This document shows, piece by piece, positions 7,800 through 16,241 of a stretch of 64,000 nucleotides of DNA. The notes under the pieces were generated by a model, which was given only the letters and a program-made list of their open reading frames with translations, was not told where the DNA came from and ran no database searches. Positions within the stretch are counted from its first letter, which is position 1. Each line of letters begins with the position of its first letter. The stretch is from positions 735,001 through 799,000 of the forward strand of contig NZ_CP048117.1 in the NCBI RefSeq assembly GCF_000469135.2, read 5' to 3'. This DNA is from Bacillus sp. SB49 (GTDB lineage: Bacteria; Bacillota; Bacilli; Bacillales; Halobacillaceae). A program made the position numbers and the translations under genes.

Positions 7800-9164
7800 T
7801 CATGCATCAACGGGAACGGTATGCCCTCTATCATTGTGCCCGGGCCAAAGTAAACCGATGGCAGCACCGATGACTGCCGGAACGATCCATCCAAGGCCGA
7901 TATCATAAAACGGAAGGTAGGCCGCATAGGCGCTGTCCACGACATCAAGAAACGAAACAGCGGCATTCGGCAGGCTGTCTTTCAAAGCATTGTAGCCGTC
8001 GATGACGCTGACGAAGAATGTGAAAGCAACGGAAACGGTATAGACTTTTTGTTTATTACCGAAGAACGAAGAAGCGAGTCCGAGTAAAATCAGGACAATG
8101 GCGATAGGGTATAAGAACATCAGTACAGGAACTGCGAATTGGATAATTTTTGTCAATCCCAGGTTTGCAATTAAAAAAGATACGAAAGAAAGCAGAAACA
8201 CAAATGTTTTATAGCTGACTTTCGGTACAATTTCGTGGAAGAACTCGCTGCACGCAGCAATTAAGCCGATGCTTGTCTTAAGACATGCAAGAACGATGAT
8301 GATACCGAGAAGAACAGCTCCGAACGATCCAAAGTAATGCTTAGCCACTTCAGCGAATATGACGCCTCCATTGTCGAACAAGCCGATGGACATAACGCTT
8401 GAAGCGCCCATGTAGGTGATTAAACCATAAATAAGCATCATCAATCCCATGGCGAAAATTCCTGACTTCCAAGTCGCTTTGGCGACAGCTTTCTTATCCG
8501 TGATGCCTTTGCTCTTAATAGCATTGATGACAACAATACCGAAGGCGAGGGAAGCAAGAGCATCCATTGTATTGTATCCTTCCGTGAATCCGGTCATAAA
8601 GGCAAGATCAGTGTAGTCTCCGGATGGTGGCTGGAAACTGCCCATCGGTCTGACAAGTGCTACGATAATTAATAGGAATAAGAACACTAAAAAGGCCGGT
8701 GTCAGATATTTTCCGATGTAATCCATCACTTTTGCGGGATTCAGGCAGAAATAATAGACGATTGCGAAAAACACAAAGCTGAAAACAGCAAGCCAAAGGG
8801 TGGTTTGGCCTTCCGGAATAAAGGACTCGAAACCGACGACGAAAGGTACGGTCGCTGTCCGTGGAATAGCGAAGAATGGTCCGATCGTCAAATAAAGGAC
8901 TGCTGCGAATCCGAGACCGAAGATGGGATGAACCCTTCCGGCAAGATCACGCAGACCACTGCTTCCGGATAACCCGATGGCCAATATTCCCATGAAAGGA
9001 AGGCCGATCGCCGTCACCAGAAAACCGATTAAAGCCGGCCAGAAGTTTGTACCCGCCAGCTGTCCGAGCTGGATGGGGAAGATGAGGTTCCCTGCTCCAA
9101 AAAACATTCCGAACAGCATCGTGCCGATGACGGCATAGGTTGAAAAAGGGATCTTTTTTTCCAT
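7800..9164 (-). CDS. brnQ: Branched-chain amino acid:cation symporter, BrnQ/LivCS family
   Basis: A 454-residue integral membrane carrier with about 12 hydrophobic segments. The N-terminal GTMLFGMFFGAGNLIFPIQLGQLAG is the LivCS family signature, followed by AIGLPFMGILAIGLSG and FAIPRTATVPFV. It would import Leu, Ile and Val with Na+ or H+. The start at 9164 is chosen because AAGGAG precedes it at good spacing and MEKKIPFSTYAVIG is the usual N-terminus; the longer frame to 9254 has no ribosome site. It is a single gene with a good promoter 50 bases upstream. Confidence 0.93.
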   Translation of the reverse strand: MEKKIPFSTYAVIGTMLFGMFFGAGNLIFPIQLGQLAGTNFWPALIGFLVTAIGLPFMGILAIGLSGSSGLRDLAGRVHPIFGLGFAAVLYLTIGPFFAIPRTATVPFVVGFESFIPEGQTTLWLAVFSFVFFAIVYYFCLNPAKVMDYIGKYLTPAFLVFLFLLIIVALVRPMGSFQPPSGDYTDLAFMTGFTEGYNTMDALASLAFGIVVINAIKSKGITDKKAVAKATWKSGIFAMGLMMLIYGLITYMGASSVMSIGLFDNGGVIFAEVAKHYFGSFGAVLLGIIIVLACLKTSIGLIAACSEFFHEIVPKVSYKTFVFLLSFVSFLIANLGLTKIIQFAVPVLMFLYPIAIVLILLGLASSFFGNKQKVYTVSVAFTFFVSVIDGYNALKDSLPNAAVSFLDVVDSAYAAYLPFYDIGLGWIVPAVIGAAIGLLWPGHNDRGHTVPVDA

Positions 9165-9219
9165 AAGTATAGCTCCTTCTTGGTGTAATAATTGTTGAAG
9201 TTTTTTGATAATAGAGACT

Positions 9220-9248
9220 ATAATAACAAGAATTCTTTCCGGATACAA
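9220..9248 (-). promoter_or_regulatory. Sigma-A-type promoter of brnQ
   Basis: Read on the minus strand: TTGTAT (9248-9243), 17-nt spacer, TATTAT (9225-9220). This would start RNA near 9213, giving a leader of about 50 nt and supporting the 9164 start of brnQ. Confidence 0.5.
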
Positions 9249-9336
9249 TGCCATTTTTCTTATTGATATTATTGGAAGTAAACGTCTTAGGTTATGGTTT
9301 AAAAGAATGGATATTAAAAAGAAAATCCACAGGCGC

Positions 9337-9365
9337 TTGACAGATGACCTAAGATCCTATATAGT
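9337..9365 (+). promoter_or_regulatory. Consensus sigma-A promoter of the cold-shock gene
   Basis: TTGACA (9337-9342), 17-nt spacer, TATAGT (9360-9365). RNA would start near 9372, 124 nt before the csp start codon, which matches the long untranslated leaders known for csp genes. Confidence 0.65.
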
Positions 9366-9371
9366 TAAAGT

Positions 9372-9495
9372 TAATTATTCTTGTTCGTTTACGAATGAAA
9401 GCTTAAGTAACTGTTAAGTCACTTTCGTCTTGAATGAATTTGCAGAGCAATAATAGTAATACAATGTGGATTTATTCCACGCAGGAGGTAACAAT
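9372..9495 (+). promoter_or_regulatory. Long 5' leader of the csp mRNA
   Basis: About 124 nt of non-coding leader. It includes an imperfect dyad at about 9397-9428 (GAAAG...CTTTC) and a small hairpin GTGGA-TTTAT-TCCAC at 9466-9480, directly before the strong GCAGGAGG ribosome site. In csp mRNAs such leaders control stability and translation on cold shock; that role here is inference. The rest of the stretch 9165-9371 holds the two promoters and no convincing gene. Confidence 0.45.
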
Positions 9496-9693
9496 ATGTT
9501 ACAAGGTACAGTTAAATGGTTCAACGCAGAAAAAGGTTTCGGTTTTATTGAAGTAGAAGGTCAAGATGATGTATTCGTACACTTCTCTGCAATCCAAGGC
9601 GAAGGTTTCAAAACTCTTGAAGAGAACGAAACAGTTTCTTTCGAAATCGTTGAAGGCGACCGTGGCCCACAAGCGGCTAACGTTCAAAAATAA
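9496..9693 (+). CDS. Cold-shock protein, CspA/CspB family
   Basis: A 65-residue single OB-fold protein, [33 protein letters not shown]. Both RNA-binding motifs are complete: RNP1-like KGFGFIEV and RNP2-like VFVHF. It binds single-stranded RNA/DNA as an RNA chaperone. ATG 9496 follows CAGGAGGTAACAAT; the frame extends a few codons upstream without support. Codon use is strongly biased (GAA, GGT, GTT), as in highly expressed genes. Which csp paralogue it is cannot be told from sequence alone. Confidence 0.97.
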   Translation: MLQGTVKWFNAEKGFGFIEVEGQDDVFVHFSAIQGEGFKTLEENETVSFEIVEGDRGPQAANVQK

Positions 9694-9702
9694 GTCCTAA
9701 AG

Positions 9703-9736
9703 AAAAGCTTCCGGCTAACCCCGGAAGCTTTTTTTT
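9703..9736 (+). terminator. Intrinsic terminator of csp
   Basis: AAAAGCTTCCGG (9703-9714), loop CTAACC, complement at 9721-9732, and a run of eight T. Confidence 0.92.
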
Positions 9737-9745
9737 ATGCGTAAA

Positions 9746-9763
9746 TTTACTAAAGTTTATTAG
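9746..9763 (+). promoter_or_regulatory. Upstream copy of the probable MelR operator
   Basis: TTTACTAAAGTTTATTAG contains the inverted ends CTAA/TTAG and shares 13 identical bases (TTTACTAAAGTTT) with the site at 9892-9910. The two copies, 146 bp apart, flank the cre and promoter of melR, which would allow looping by a LacI-family tetramer. The assignment to MelR is inferred from position. Confidence 0.5.
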
Positions 9764-9846
9764 AGGTAATTATCGGGTGGATATAGATCAGGGAGAGAAA
9801 GGAGACAAAACCAGGCAATAATCGTTTAATTTTTCTGAAAATAATA

Positions 9847-9860
9847 TTGAAAGCGCTTAA
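9847..9860 (+). promoter_or_regulatory. Catabolite-responsive element (cre) before melR
   Basis: TTGAAAGCGCTTAA is a near-palindromic cre-like site (TGAAARCGYTTW core). It abuts the -35 box of the melR promoter, so CcpA could repress or modulate the operon when glucose is present. Confidence 0.6.
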
Positions 9861-9890
9861 TTGTTCTGGTATTATTCATGTAACGATAAT
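9861..9890 (+). promoter_or_regulatory. Promoter of the mel operon
   Basis: TTGTTC (9861-9866), 18-nt spacer, GATAAT (9885-9890). The expected start near 9897 falls inside the downstream operator copy, a classical arrangement for repression. Confidence 0.5.
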
Positions 9891-9891
9891 A

Positions 9892-9910
9892 TTTACTAAA
9901 GTTTTACTAA
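9892..9910 (+). promoter_or_regulatory. Downstream copy of the probable MelR operator
   Basis: TTTACTAAAGTTTTACTAA directly after the -10 box. It shares 13 bases with the copy at 9746-9763. Bound repressor here would block transcription start. Confidence 0.5.
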
Positions 9911-9931
9911 TGTTTGGAGAGGGAGTAATTC

Positions 9932-10981
9932 ATGACTACGATCAAGGAAATAGCTTTGCGTGCCAATTACTCAAGCAGCACCGTTTCAAGAGTGTTAAAT
10001 CATGATACGACGCTTTCCGTTTCACCGGAGGCGAGATCAAAAATATTGAGTATAGCGAAAGAATTAGGTTATAAGACTGTGCAGGAACGAAAAGGTACGA
10101 ATACTTCGAAGACAATTCCCGGGAAAGTAGGTGTTCTCATCTGCCATTCCCTTGAAGAGGAATTGAATGACGCGTACTTTATCCATATAAGACAGGGGGT
10201 GGAAAGTGAGTGTGAAAAGAGAGGGCTGGATCTGGCAGAGGTTCTTCGATTGAGTCAACTGAAGGCTGGAAAAATAAGTGATGAAATCAAAAATTTGATC
10301 GTTGTCGGGAGAATAAGTGAAGAGCTTCTGAGGGCGCTTACGGATCATTTGGAGAATGTCGTTTATATAAACCATTCGACGAACGATGATGTGTACGATG
10401 CGGTAGTAATTGATTTTGAACATGCAACCAGACAGGCGGTTGAACACCTGCTTGAACTTGGCTATAAGGATATTGGTTTCATAGGTGGACAGGAAGTAGA
10501 GCATTTCGTGGACAGGACGGAAGATTTGGAAGAAGGAAGAAAAGCCACGTTTCGAAAGATTATGGAGGAAAAGGGGCTATTCGCTGAAGAAAAATGTTTG
10601 GTTGGGCAGTTCCGTATTTCGGAGGGGTATCGGCTGATGAAAGAGATGATTGAGAGCAGCAGAGTCCCGGAAGCAGTGTTTGCATCCAGTGATGAGATGG
10701 CGGTCGGCGCGCTGCGGGCACTTCAAGAAAACAATTATCAAGTGCCTGATGATGTAGCGATCATAGGGTTCAACGATATCGAGTTGGCTAGCTATGCGAG
10801 CACACCACTTACTACAGTTCGAGTGCATACAGAAGAAATGGGGAAGACCGGGGTGAAGCTTATGATCGACCGCTTGGAAGGCCGCAACATCCCAATGAAG
10901 GTGGTTCTTCCTACCGAATTAATTATTCGTGAAAGCTGTGGGAGCAGGAAAAGGGATTTGCAAAAAAAGGGGATATCCTAA
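9932..10981 (+). CDS. melR: LacI/GalR-family transcriptional repressor of the melibiose operon
   Basis: A 349-residue regulator. The N-terminal helix-turn-helix is TIKEIALRANYSSSTVSRVLNHD, with the LacI hinge helix region to residue 60. A periplasmic-binding-protein-like core follows, with PDDVAIIGFNDIELASYASTPLTTVRV, typical of the family. The order regulator, binding protein, two permeases, GH4 alpha-galactosidase is that of Bacillus melREDCA. It probably senses melibiose/raffinose or galactose and controls its own operon through the repeated sites around its promoter. ATG 9932 follows GGAGAGGGAG. Confidence 0.87.
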   Translation: MTTIKEIALRANYSSSTVSRVLNHDTTLSVSPEARSKILSIAKELGYKTVQERKGTNTSKTIPGKVGVLICHSLEEELNDAYFIHIRQGVESECEKRGLDLAEVLRLSQLKAGKISDEIKNLIVVGRISEELLRALTDHLENVVYINHSTNDDVYDAVVIDFEHATRQAVEHLLELGYKDIGFIGGQEVEHFVDRTEDLEEGRKATFRKIMEEKGLFAEEKCLVGQFRISEGYRLMKEMIESSRVPEAVFASSDEMAVGALRALQENNYQVPDDVAIIGFNDIELASYASTPLTTVRVHTEEMGKTGVKLMIDRLEGRNIPMKVVLPTELIIRESCGSRKRDLQKKGIS

Positions 10982-11024
10982 TACCTTTACAGCTTTAAGG
11001 AGGTGAGGCCTTGGGGGAAAAGAA

Positions 11025-11189
11025 ATGATTCGTACATCCACCTGTTTTGGGAAGGACAGGCAGATGCACAGTGGTAAACAGCTGAAGACTGTCTTGCTTA
11101 GGGATCAGCTTCAGCGCTTAAAGTATATCGGATTACTTATAAGGGAATCAAATGTTTCGCTCGTATGGGTAAAGAATGACTACATTTAG
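11025..11189 (+). CDS. Small ORF of 54 codons between melR and melE
   Basis: ATG 11025 follows GGGGGAAAAGAA. The frame runs 54 codons and stops at TAG 11187-11189, whose last base is followed directly by the AGGAGG of melE. The product would be basic (MIRTSTCFGKDRQM... ending LVWVKNDYI), with no signal peptide or recognised domain. A coupled leader peptide, an unannotated small protein, or chance are all possible. I do not recognise it. The 219-nt space between melR and melE has no terminator. Confidence 0.3.
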   Translation: MIRTSTCFGKDRQMHSGKQLKTVLLRDQLQRLKYIGLLIRESNVSLVWVKNDYI

Positions 11190-11200
11190 GAGGAACAACG

Positions 11201-12454
11201 ATGAACAATAGATGGTACAGCCTTATTGTCATAGCCATTATAGGTGTTTTCCTTGTCGGCTGCTCAGACAGCTCTGCCAGCGGAGATGGGGATAAAACGG
11301 TACTTACTTTTTATTCGACGGCGACTACGGAAGAAGATAAGCAGGTATTACAGGAAACAATCAAAGAATTTGAAGAAGAGTATCCGGACATCGACATTGA
11401 AGACAATTATCCGGGGAGCGGATATGAAGATATGATCCGTGTAAAAATGGCTGCAAACGATATGCCGGATCTGTTTGATACCCATGGTTGGTCACAGCAA
11501 AGGTATGGGGAATATGTGGCTGATTTAAGTGATATGGAGTGGGTGGAACGACTGGATCCTGCTCTTGATACCATTCTTAAGGATGAGGATGGAATGGTAT
11601 ATGCGTATCCATTAAATCAGGCGAAAGATGGAATAAATTATAACGAGAACTTACTGGAGGAGTATGGAATCGAACCTCCTGCGACATTTGATGAGTTCAT
11701 GGCAGCTTTAGAAACTATTAAAAAGAAAAGCGGTGGAGAAGTGACGCCGCTCTGGATTAATGGTTCGGACAAATCTGCTTTCGGACAATATTTCGATCAA
11801 TTTGCAACACCGTTACTGGTTACAGACGAAGAGAATAATTACGAAGAAGAACTATTGGATGGCACGTTTGACTGGTCCAACTATACGTATCTTCCGGAAA
11901 AATTGAAGGAAATGCAAGATGAAGAGTTATTGAATAAAGATGTATTGACAGCTCAAATACAACAGCGTACACAATTGATGGCGCAAGGAAAGATTGGCTT
12001 TGTGTTTGGCGGAGGCTCCATCGGGACAGCTGTAGAAGAGCTTAATCCTGATGTTAAGGTCGGAGTTATTCCTATGCCGATCATTCATGATGGAGATGAA
12101 CCAAGCTGGATCGGCGGCGAGCGTCATACTGTCGCTGTCTCAAAAAATACGGAACACATGGAAGAAGCGGAGACATTCATTGAATACCTGGCGCGTCCGG
12201 AAGTTGCCAAGAAAGTAGCGGAAGGAACCTCTCTGCCTGCTGGATTGACCGGCATCGATGCAGACAACTATTTCAAAGCATACTATGACAAATATGAAGG
12301 TGTGATGGTCGAGCCTTATTTTGACCGTATCTATCTACCGAGCGGCATGTGGGATGTTATGGGGGCTACAGGCCAGGAGTTGTTGTCCGATTCCATGAGT
12401 CCGAAGGAAGTTTCAGAGAAAATGTCCGAAGAATATACAAGATTGAGAGAATAG
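11201..12454 (+). CDS. melE: Alpha-galactoside ABC transporter substrate-binding lipoprotein
   Basis: A 417-residue family 1 sugar-binding protein. Its signal peptide ends in the lipobox LVGC (Cys 21), followed by a Ser/Gly/Asp tether. The mature protein is strongly acidic. Landmarks are VLTFYSTAT, EEYPDIDIE, YPGSGYEDMIRVKMAANDMPDLFDTHG and ANDMPDLF, common to MsmE/RafE proteins. It catches melibiose, raffinose or related galactosides for MelD/MelC. The ATPase is not encoded here; such importers usually share a general MsmX-type ATPase. ATG 11201 follows AGGAGG. Confidence 0.9.
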   Translation: MNNRWYSLIVIAIIGVFLVGCSDSSASGDGDKTVLTFYSTATTEEDKQVLQETIKEFEEEYPDIDIEDNYPGSGYEDMIRVKMAANDMPDLFDTHGWSQQRYGEYVADLSDMEWVERLDPALDTILKDEDGMVYAYPLNQAKDGINYNENLLEEYGIEPPATFDEFMAALETIKKKSGGEVTPLWINGSDKSAFGQYFDQFATPLLVTDEENNYEEELLDGTFDWSNYTYLPEKLKEMQDEELLNKDVLTAQIQQRTQLMAQGKIGFVFGGGSIGTAVEELNPDVKVGVIPMPIIHDGDEPSWIGGERHTVAVSKNTEHMEEAETFIEYLARPEVAKKVAEGTSLPAGLTGIDADNYFKAYYDKYEGVMVEPYFDRIYLPSGMWDVMGATGQELLSDSMSPKEVSEKMSEEYTRLRE

Positions 12455-12476
12455 AAGGAGGGTGACAACCCTCCTT
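12455..12476 (+). other. Hairpin in the melE-melD spacer
   Basis: A perfect 9-bp stem, AAGGAGGGT / ACCCTCCTT, with a GACA loop, starts at the melE stop and has no T run. It probably acts as an mRNA stabiliser or partial attenuator, keeping the binding protein in excess over the permeases. Confidence 0.55.
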
Positions 12477-12510
12477 GAAAATCCAGCATCTATTATAGGA
12501 GATGGATATC

Positions 12511-13455
12511 ATGAGTGAAATGGTTCGAAAAACAGAAAGGACGCTCGTTAAGGAGCAAGATCGTTCAGAGAGAAAACGACAGAAGAAAAGCAAATCCGGG
12601 TCCCTTTGGTGGATGTACTTACCGGCCCTTCTCGTCGTATCTGTGTTTATCCTTTATCCGTTCCTGAACGGGATTCGTGTATCCTTTACAGATTGGAACG
12701 GGTTCTCACAGACGAAAAACTGGGTGGGGTTCGAGCAATATACAAGAATGTTTCAAGACCCGGATACGTGGCTCGTTGTAAAGAATACGCTGCTATATGG
12801 TATCGGAAGTACAATCTTTCAAAATGTGATCGGTCTGCTTTATGCACTTCTGCTTAATCAAAGCATCCGTTTTAAAGCGGTGACGAGAACGATTGTATAT
12901 TTACCTGTCATCATCAGCCCCCTTGTCATGGGTTACATTTGGTATTTCTTCTTCGCATATCAGAATGGGGCGTTGAATGATGTATTGATGCTCTTTGGAA
13001 TGGAGAGTGTCAATGCGCTCGGTAATCCTGACTTGAACCCGTGGATCATTGTCTTCGTGAATACTTATCAGTTCGTTGGAATTGCGATGATCATATACTT
13101 AGCCGGCCTTCAAGGGATCTCTAAAGATTACTACGAAGCGGCGAATATCGATGGAGCATCCGCTCTTCAGAAATTCAAGAGCATTACCCTGCCGTTGTTG
13201 ATGCCCGCCATCACTATCAATATGGTTTTAAATATCATTGGCGGACTAAAGTTGTTCGATGTGATCGTGGCACTGACGAACGGTGGCCCGGGAAACGCCT
13301 CGCAATCGATGTCGACATTCATGTACTCGCTTTACTTCAACAGACAGGATGCCGGTTATGCAGCGACCCAGGGTGTGCTGATGGCATTTATTATCCTGAT
13401 ATTGAGTCTGCTCGCTCTTGTCTACTTCAAGCGTAAGGAGGTCGATGCATCGTGA
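12511..13455 (+). CDS. melD: Sugar ABC transporter permease, MalF type
   Basis: A 314-residue permease with six predicted membrane segments after a charged cytoplasmic N-terminus ([15 protein letters not shown]). The EAA loop is [27 protein letters not shown], the contact with the ATPase. Typical MalF-like text is [18 protein letters not shown] and ISFTDWNG. ATG 12511 has AGGAG at 9 nt; the ATG at 12502 touches the AGGAG and is not used. It pairs with MelC. Confidence 0.92.
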   Translation: MSEMVRKTERTLVKEQDRSERKRQKKSKSGSLWWMYLPALLVVSVFILYPFLNGIRVSFTDWNGFSQTKNWVGFEQYTRMFQDPDTWLVVKNTLLYGIGSTIFQNVIGLLYALLLNQSIRFKAVTRTIVYLPVIISPLVMGYIWYFFFAYQNGALNDVLMLFGMESVNALGNPDLNPWIIVFVNTYQFVGIAMIIYLAGLQGISKDYYEAANIDGASALQKFKSITLPLLMPAITINMVLNIIGGLKLFDVIVALTNGGPGNASQSMSTFMYSLYFNRQDAGYAATQGVLMAFIILILSLLALVYFKRKEVDAS

Positions 13456-14282
13456 ATGATTCCGGGAAGAAATCTAAGAAACTATGGACGATCGTGGCCA
13501 TCGTCATCTCGATCGTTCACCTTATTCCTTTCTACATTCTCATAACGACAGCTTTTAAAGCGAATAACGATTTCAGTTCGCGTTGGGTTTTACCGGAATC
13601 GTGGAGTTTCCAGAACTTTACCCAAGCATGGGAAACAGCGAGTCTTGGTACAGCCTTCTTTAATACGATGGTGATTACTGCATGTGCAGCCGTCCTGTTG
13701 ATTATCTTTGGCTCGCTTGCAGCGTATCCTTTGGCGCGTTTGAATACGAGATTGAATAAGTTCGTTTATTTTCTTTTTATCGCTATCATGATTATTCCAC
13801 CATTGACTGCACTTGTTCCGTTGTACCAGCTGGTCGTGGATATCGGGTTGATGAACACGAGGACGGTTGCCATTCTGAATAACTTGGCTGCGTTTCTTCC
13901 TTTGACGATTTTCTTATATGCGGGCTTCATCCGGTCGACTGTACCGAAGGAGCTGGAAGAGGCAGCAAAAATGGATGGGGCCAACACGTTGATGATTTTC
14001 TTCCGTGTTGTATTTCCACTTCTCAAGCCGATTACCGCGACGGTATTAATCATCTCCTGTGTATTTATCTGGAATGATTATCAATTTGCAATCTTCTTCC
14101 TTCAGGATAAAGAAGTACAGACACTGACGGTAGCCTTGGCCGGCTTCTTCGGGCAGAATCAAAACAACTTGAATCTGGTCGCCTCTGCTGCTCTTATGTC
14201 CATGCTTCCAATGACGATTCTATTTCTATTTCTACAGAAGTATTTTGTTGCTGGTCTATCTTCAGGATCTATTAAAGGCTAA
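13452..14282 (+). CDS. melC: Sugar ABC transporter permease, MalG type
   Basis: A 276-residue permease with six membrane segments. The EAA motif is [26 protein letters not shown], and the end SSGSIKG is typical of MalG/MsmG partners. The GTG start at 13452 overlaps the melD stop by 4 nt and lies after AAGGAGG. It forms the channel with MelD. Confidence 0.92.
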   Translation: MNDSGKKSKKLWTIVAIVISIVHLIPFYILITTAFKANNDFSSRWVLPESWSFQNFTQAWETASLGTAFFNTMVITACAAVLLIIFGSLAAYPLARLNTRLNKFVYFLFIAIMIIPPLTALVPLYQLVVDIGLMNTRTVAILNNLAAFLPLTIFLYAGFIRSTVPKELEEAAKMDGANTLMIFFRVVFPLLKPITATVLIISCVFIWNDYQFAIFFLQDKEVQTLTVALAGFFGQNQNNLNLVASAALMSMLPMTILFLFLQKYFVAGLSSGSIKG

Positions 14283-14308
14283 TCTATTAAGAGTTAGGAG
14301 AATATATC

Positions 14309-15628
14309 ATGTCCAAAATTACATTCTTAGGTGCAGGAAGCACGATTTTCGCTAAAAACGTACTTGGTGACTGTATGCTCACTCCGAGTATTCAAGGATT
14401 TGAATTTGCCCTGTTCGATATCGACCAGCAGCGGTTGAGTGAGTCGGATCGAATGTTGAAAAACTTGAAAGAGAGTACGGGGAGTACCGTGACCGTGAAA
14501 GCTTATACGGATCGTAAAGAAGCTCTTCGTGGCGCCAAATATGTCATCAATGCGATTCAAGTTGGAGGGTATAAGCCAAGTACCGTAATCGACTTCGACA
14601 TTCCGAAGAAATACGGCCTGCGTCAAACGATTGCAGACACGGTGGGGATTGGCGGGATATTCCGTGCTTTGCGCACGATTCCGGTAATGATGGATTTTGC
14701 TCAGGATATTGAGGAAGTTTGTCCAGACGCTCTCTTCCTTAATTATACGAACCCGATGGCCGCGCTTACAGGGGCAATGCTCCACCACACTTCCGTCCAA
14801 ACGGTCGGCCTCTGCCACAGCGTTCAAGCAGCAGTACCCGAATTGTTTCGATCGTTAAATATGGATGATACGGACATCCAGTGGAAAATTGCCGGCATCA
14901 ATCATATGGCATGGCTTCTTGAAGTGAAGAAGGACGGCAAAGATCTTTATCCGGAAATCAAAAGGCGTGCACAGGAAAAGCAGAAAGAGAAACATGATGA
15001 TATGGTGCGTTTTGAATTGATGAACCGCTTCGGATACTATGTGACGGAATCGTCGGAACATAATGCGGAGTATCATCCGTACTTTATCAAAGGTCGTTAT
15101 CCGGAATTGATTGAGCGGTTCCATATACCTCTCGATGAATATCCTCGCCGCTGTGTGAAGCAGATCAGCGATTGGGAGAAGATGAGGGAGGAAGTCGTGC
15201 ATAATTCGAATTTGACCCATGAGCGGACACATGAATATGCTTCCTATATCATCGATGCGATGGAAACAGATCGTCCGTTCCGCCTTCATGGTAATGTATT
15301 AAATACAGGAGGACTTATTTCAAATCTTCCGAACAAGGCGGTCGTAGAGGTCCCCTGTCTTGTCGATAGAAATGGTGTCACTCCATGCCGTATCGGTGAC
15401 TTGCCGGAGCAGTTGGCAGCCTTGAACCGCACGAATATAAATACCCAGCTGTTGACGATCGAAGCAGCTATCACCGGCAAGCGTGATCATATCTATCACG
15501 CCGCGATGCTCGATCCTCATACGGCTGCAGAGCTGTCGCTCGATGATATCGTCTCTCTTTGCGATGAGCTCATAGATGCGCACGGGGCTTGGATTCCAAA
15601 ATTTGAAAAAAGTAATGTTCTTGTATAA
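14309..15628 (+). CDS. melA: Alpha-galactosidase, glycoside hydrolase family 4
   Basis: A 439-residue GH4 enzyme. The NAD+ fold is KITFLGAGSTIFAKNVLGD; the metal-site segment is NYTNPMAALTGA followed by GLCHSVQ (Cys/His ligands) and GINHMAWLLE. GH4 enzymes need NAD+, a divalent metal such as Mn2+ and reducing conditions, and work by an oxidation-elimination cycle. In this operon it would split imported melibiose/raffinose-type sugars inside the cell. ATG 14309 follows TTAGGAG. Confidence 0.95.
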   Translation: MSKITFLGAGSTIFAKNVLGDCMLTPSIQGFEFALFDIDQQRLSESDRMLKNLKESTGSTVTVKAYTDRKEALRGAKYVINAIQVGGYKPSTVIDFDIPKKYGLRQTIADTVGIGGIFRALRTIPVMMDFAQDIEEVCPDALFLNYTNPMAALTGAMLHHTSVQTVGLCHSVQAAVPELFRSLNMDDTDIQWKIAGINHMAWLLEVKKDGKDLYPEIKRRAQEKQKEKHDDMVRFELMNRFGYYVTESSEHNAEYHPYFIKGRYPELIERFHIPLDEYPRRCVKQISDWEKMREEVVHNSNLTHERTHEYASYIIDAMETDRPFRLHGNVLNTGGLISNLPNKAVVEVPCLVDRNGVTPCRIGDLPEQLAALNRTNINTQLLTIEAAITGKRDHIYHAAMLDPHTAAELSLDDIVSLCDELIDAHGAWIPKFEKSNVLV

Positions 15629-15638
15629 TTAAAGGAAG

Positions 15639-15669
15639 AACCGCAGGGGAAAATTCCTCTGCGGTTTTA
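15639..15669 (+). terminator. Intrinsic terminator of the mel operon
   Basis: AACCGCAGGGG pairs with CCTCTGCGGTT across a short AT loop, followed by TTTTAT. Confidence 0.85.
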
Positions 15670-15738
15670 TCTATTAATGAATGGAAAGGTTTAAGAAGGA
15701 TGGGTTTCGTCAAAAGTACACCAAGAGGAGGAAAACCT

Positions 15739-16173
15739 ATGAAATCCACGAAAAGTTACAAAGAAAGGCTTAAGCAGTTAAATCCGAAGCAGGCAATAGA
15801 GAAAGGGCGCGCTCATTTCTCAGAAAAAGAGTATGGGGAGAAACTGCGCCGGTACAGTGGACGCCTCGGCGCGAAGGTCGTCTACTACAGCCTGCTCCTC
15901 TATTATGCCTTCCGAAAACCGGAAACGCCCAAGAAAGCGAAGCTCACGATTATGGGTGCCCTCGGTTATTTGATTCTTCCGGTAGACCTCATTCCGGACT
16001 TCATACCCGGTGTAGGTTTAGCGGATGACAGTGCCGTGATTGCCTATGCCATCTCCCAGATTATTTCCCATATTGATGAAGAGGTCGAGAGGAAAGCAGA
16101 ACAGCGGGTCAGCAGGCTTTTCGGAAGGGACTTGGATGAAGAGGAGCGGACGCTTCCTCGGGCTGAGCGGTAG
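15739..16173 (+). CDS. YkvA/DUF1232-family small membrane-associated protein
   Basis: A 144-residue protein. Residues about 75-105 carry the DUF1232 signature: a hydrophobic segment AKLTIMGALGYLILPVDLIPDFIPGVGLADDSAVIAYAI, in which LP.DLIPD..P..G..DD is the family hallmark. The N-terminus is highly charged and the C-terminus is helical and acidic (EEVERKAEQRV). Function is unknown. ATG 15739 follows AGAGGAGG; the frame is open farther upstream without a ribosome site. A single gene; the next gene has its own promoter-like sequence. Confidence 0.85.
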   Translation: MKSTKSYKERLKQLNPKQAIEKGRAHFSEKEYGEKLRRYSGRLGAKVVYYSLLLYYAFRKPETPKKAKLTIMGALGYLILPVDLIPDFIPGVGLADDSAVIAYAISQIISHIDEEVERKAEQRVSRLFGRDLDEEERTLPRAER

Positions 16174-16182
16174 ACTTTGTGC

Positions 16183-16211
16183 TTTAGCGATGCAGGAAAG
16201 TACGATATAAT
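16183..16211 (+). promoter_or_regulatory. Promoter of the Z1-domain gene
   Basis: TTTAGC (16183-16188), 17-nt spacer, perfect TATAAT (16206-16211), 30 nt before the start codon. Confidence 0.5.
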
Positions 16212-16241
16212 AGGCGTGTTTTGAGAAAAAGGAGAATGAAC

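Noticed and set aside
9205-9417. A 70-codon plus-strand frame between brnQ and csp
   Set aside because: No ribosome site, no domain, and it overlaps the predicted promoters of both brnQ and csp.
15685-15715. GTTTAA followed by GGGTTT as a sigma-B promoter before the YkvA-like gene
   Set aside because: The spacing is only 7 nt; sigma-B promoters need 12-14.
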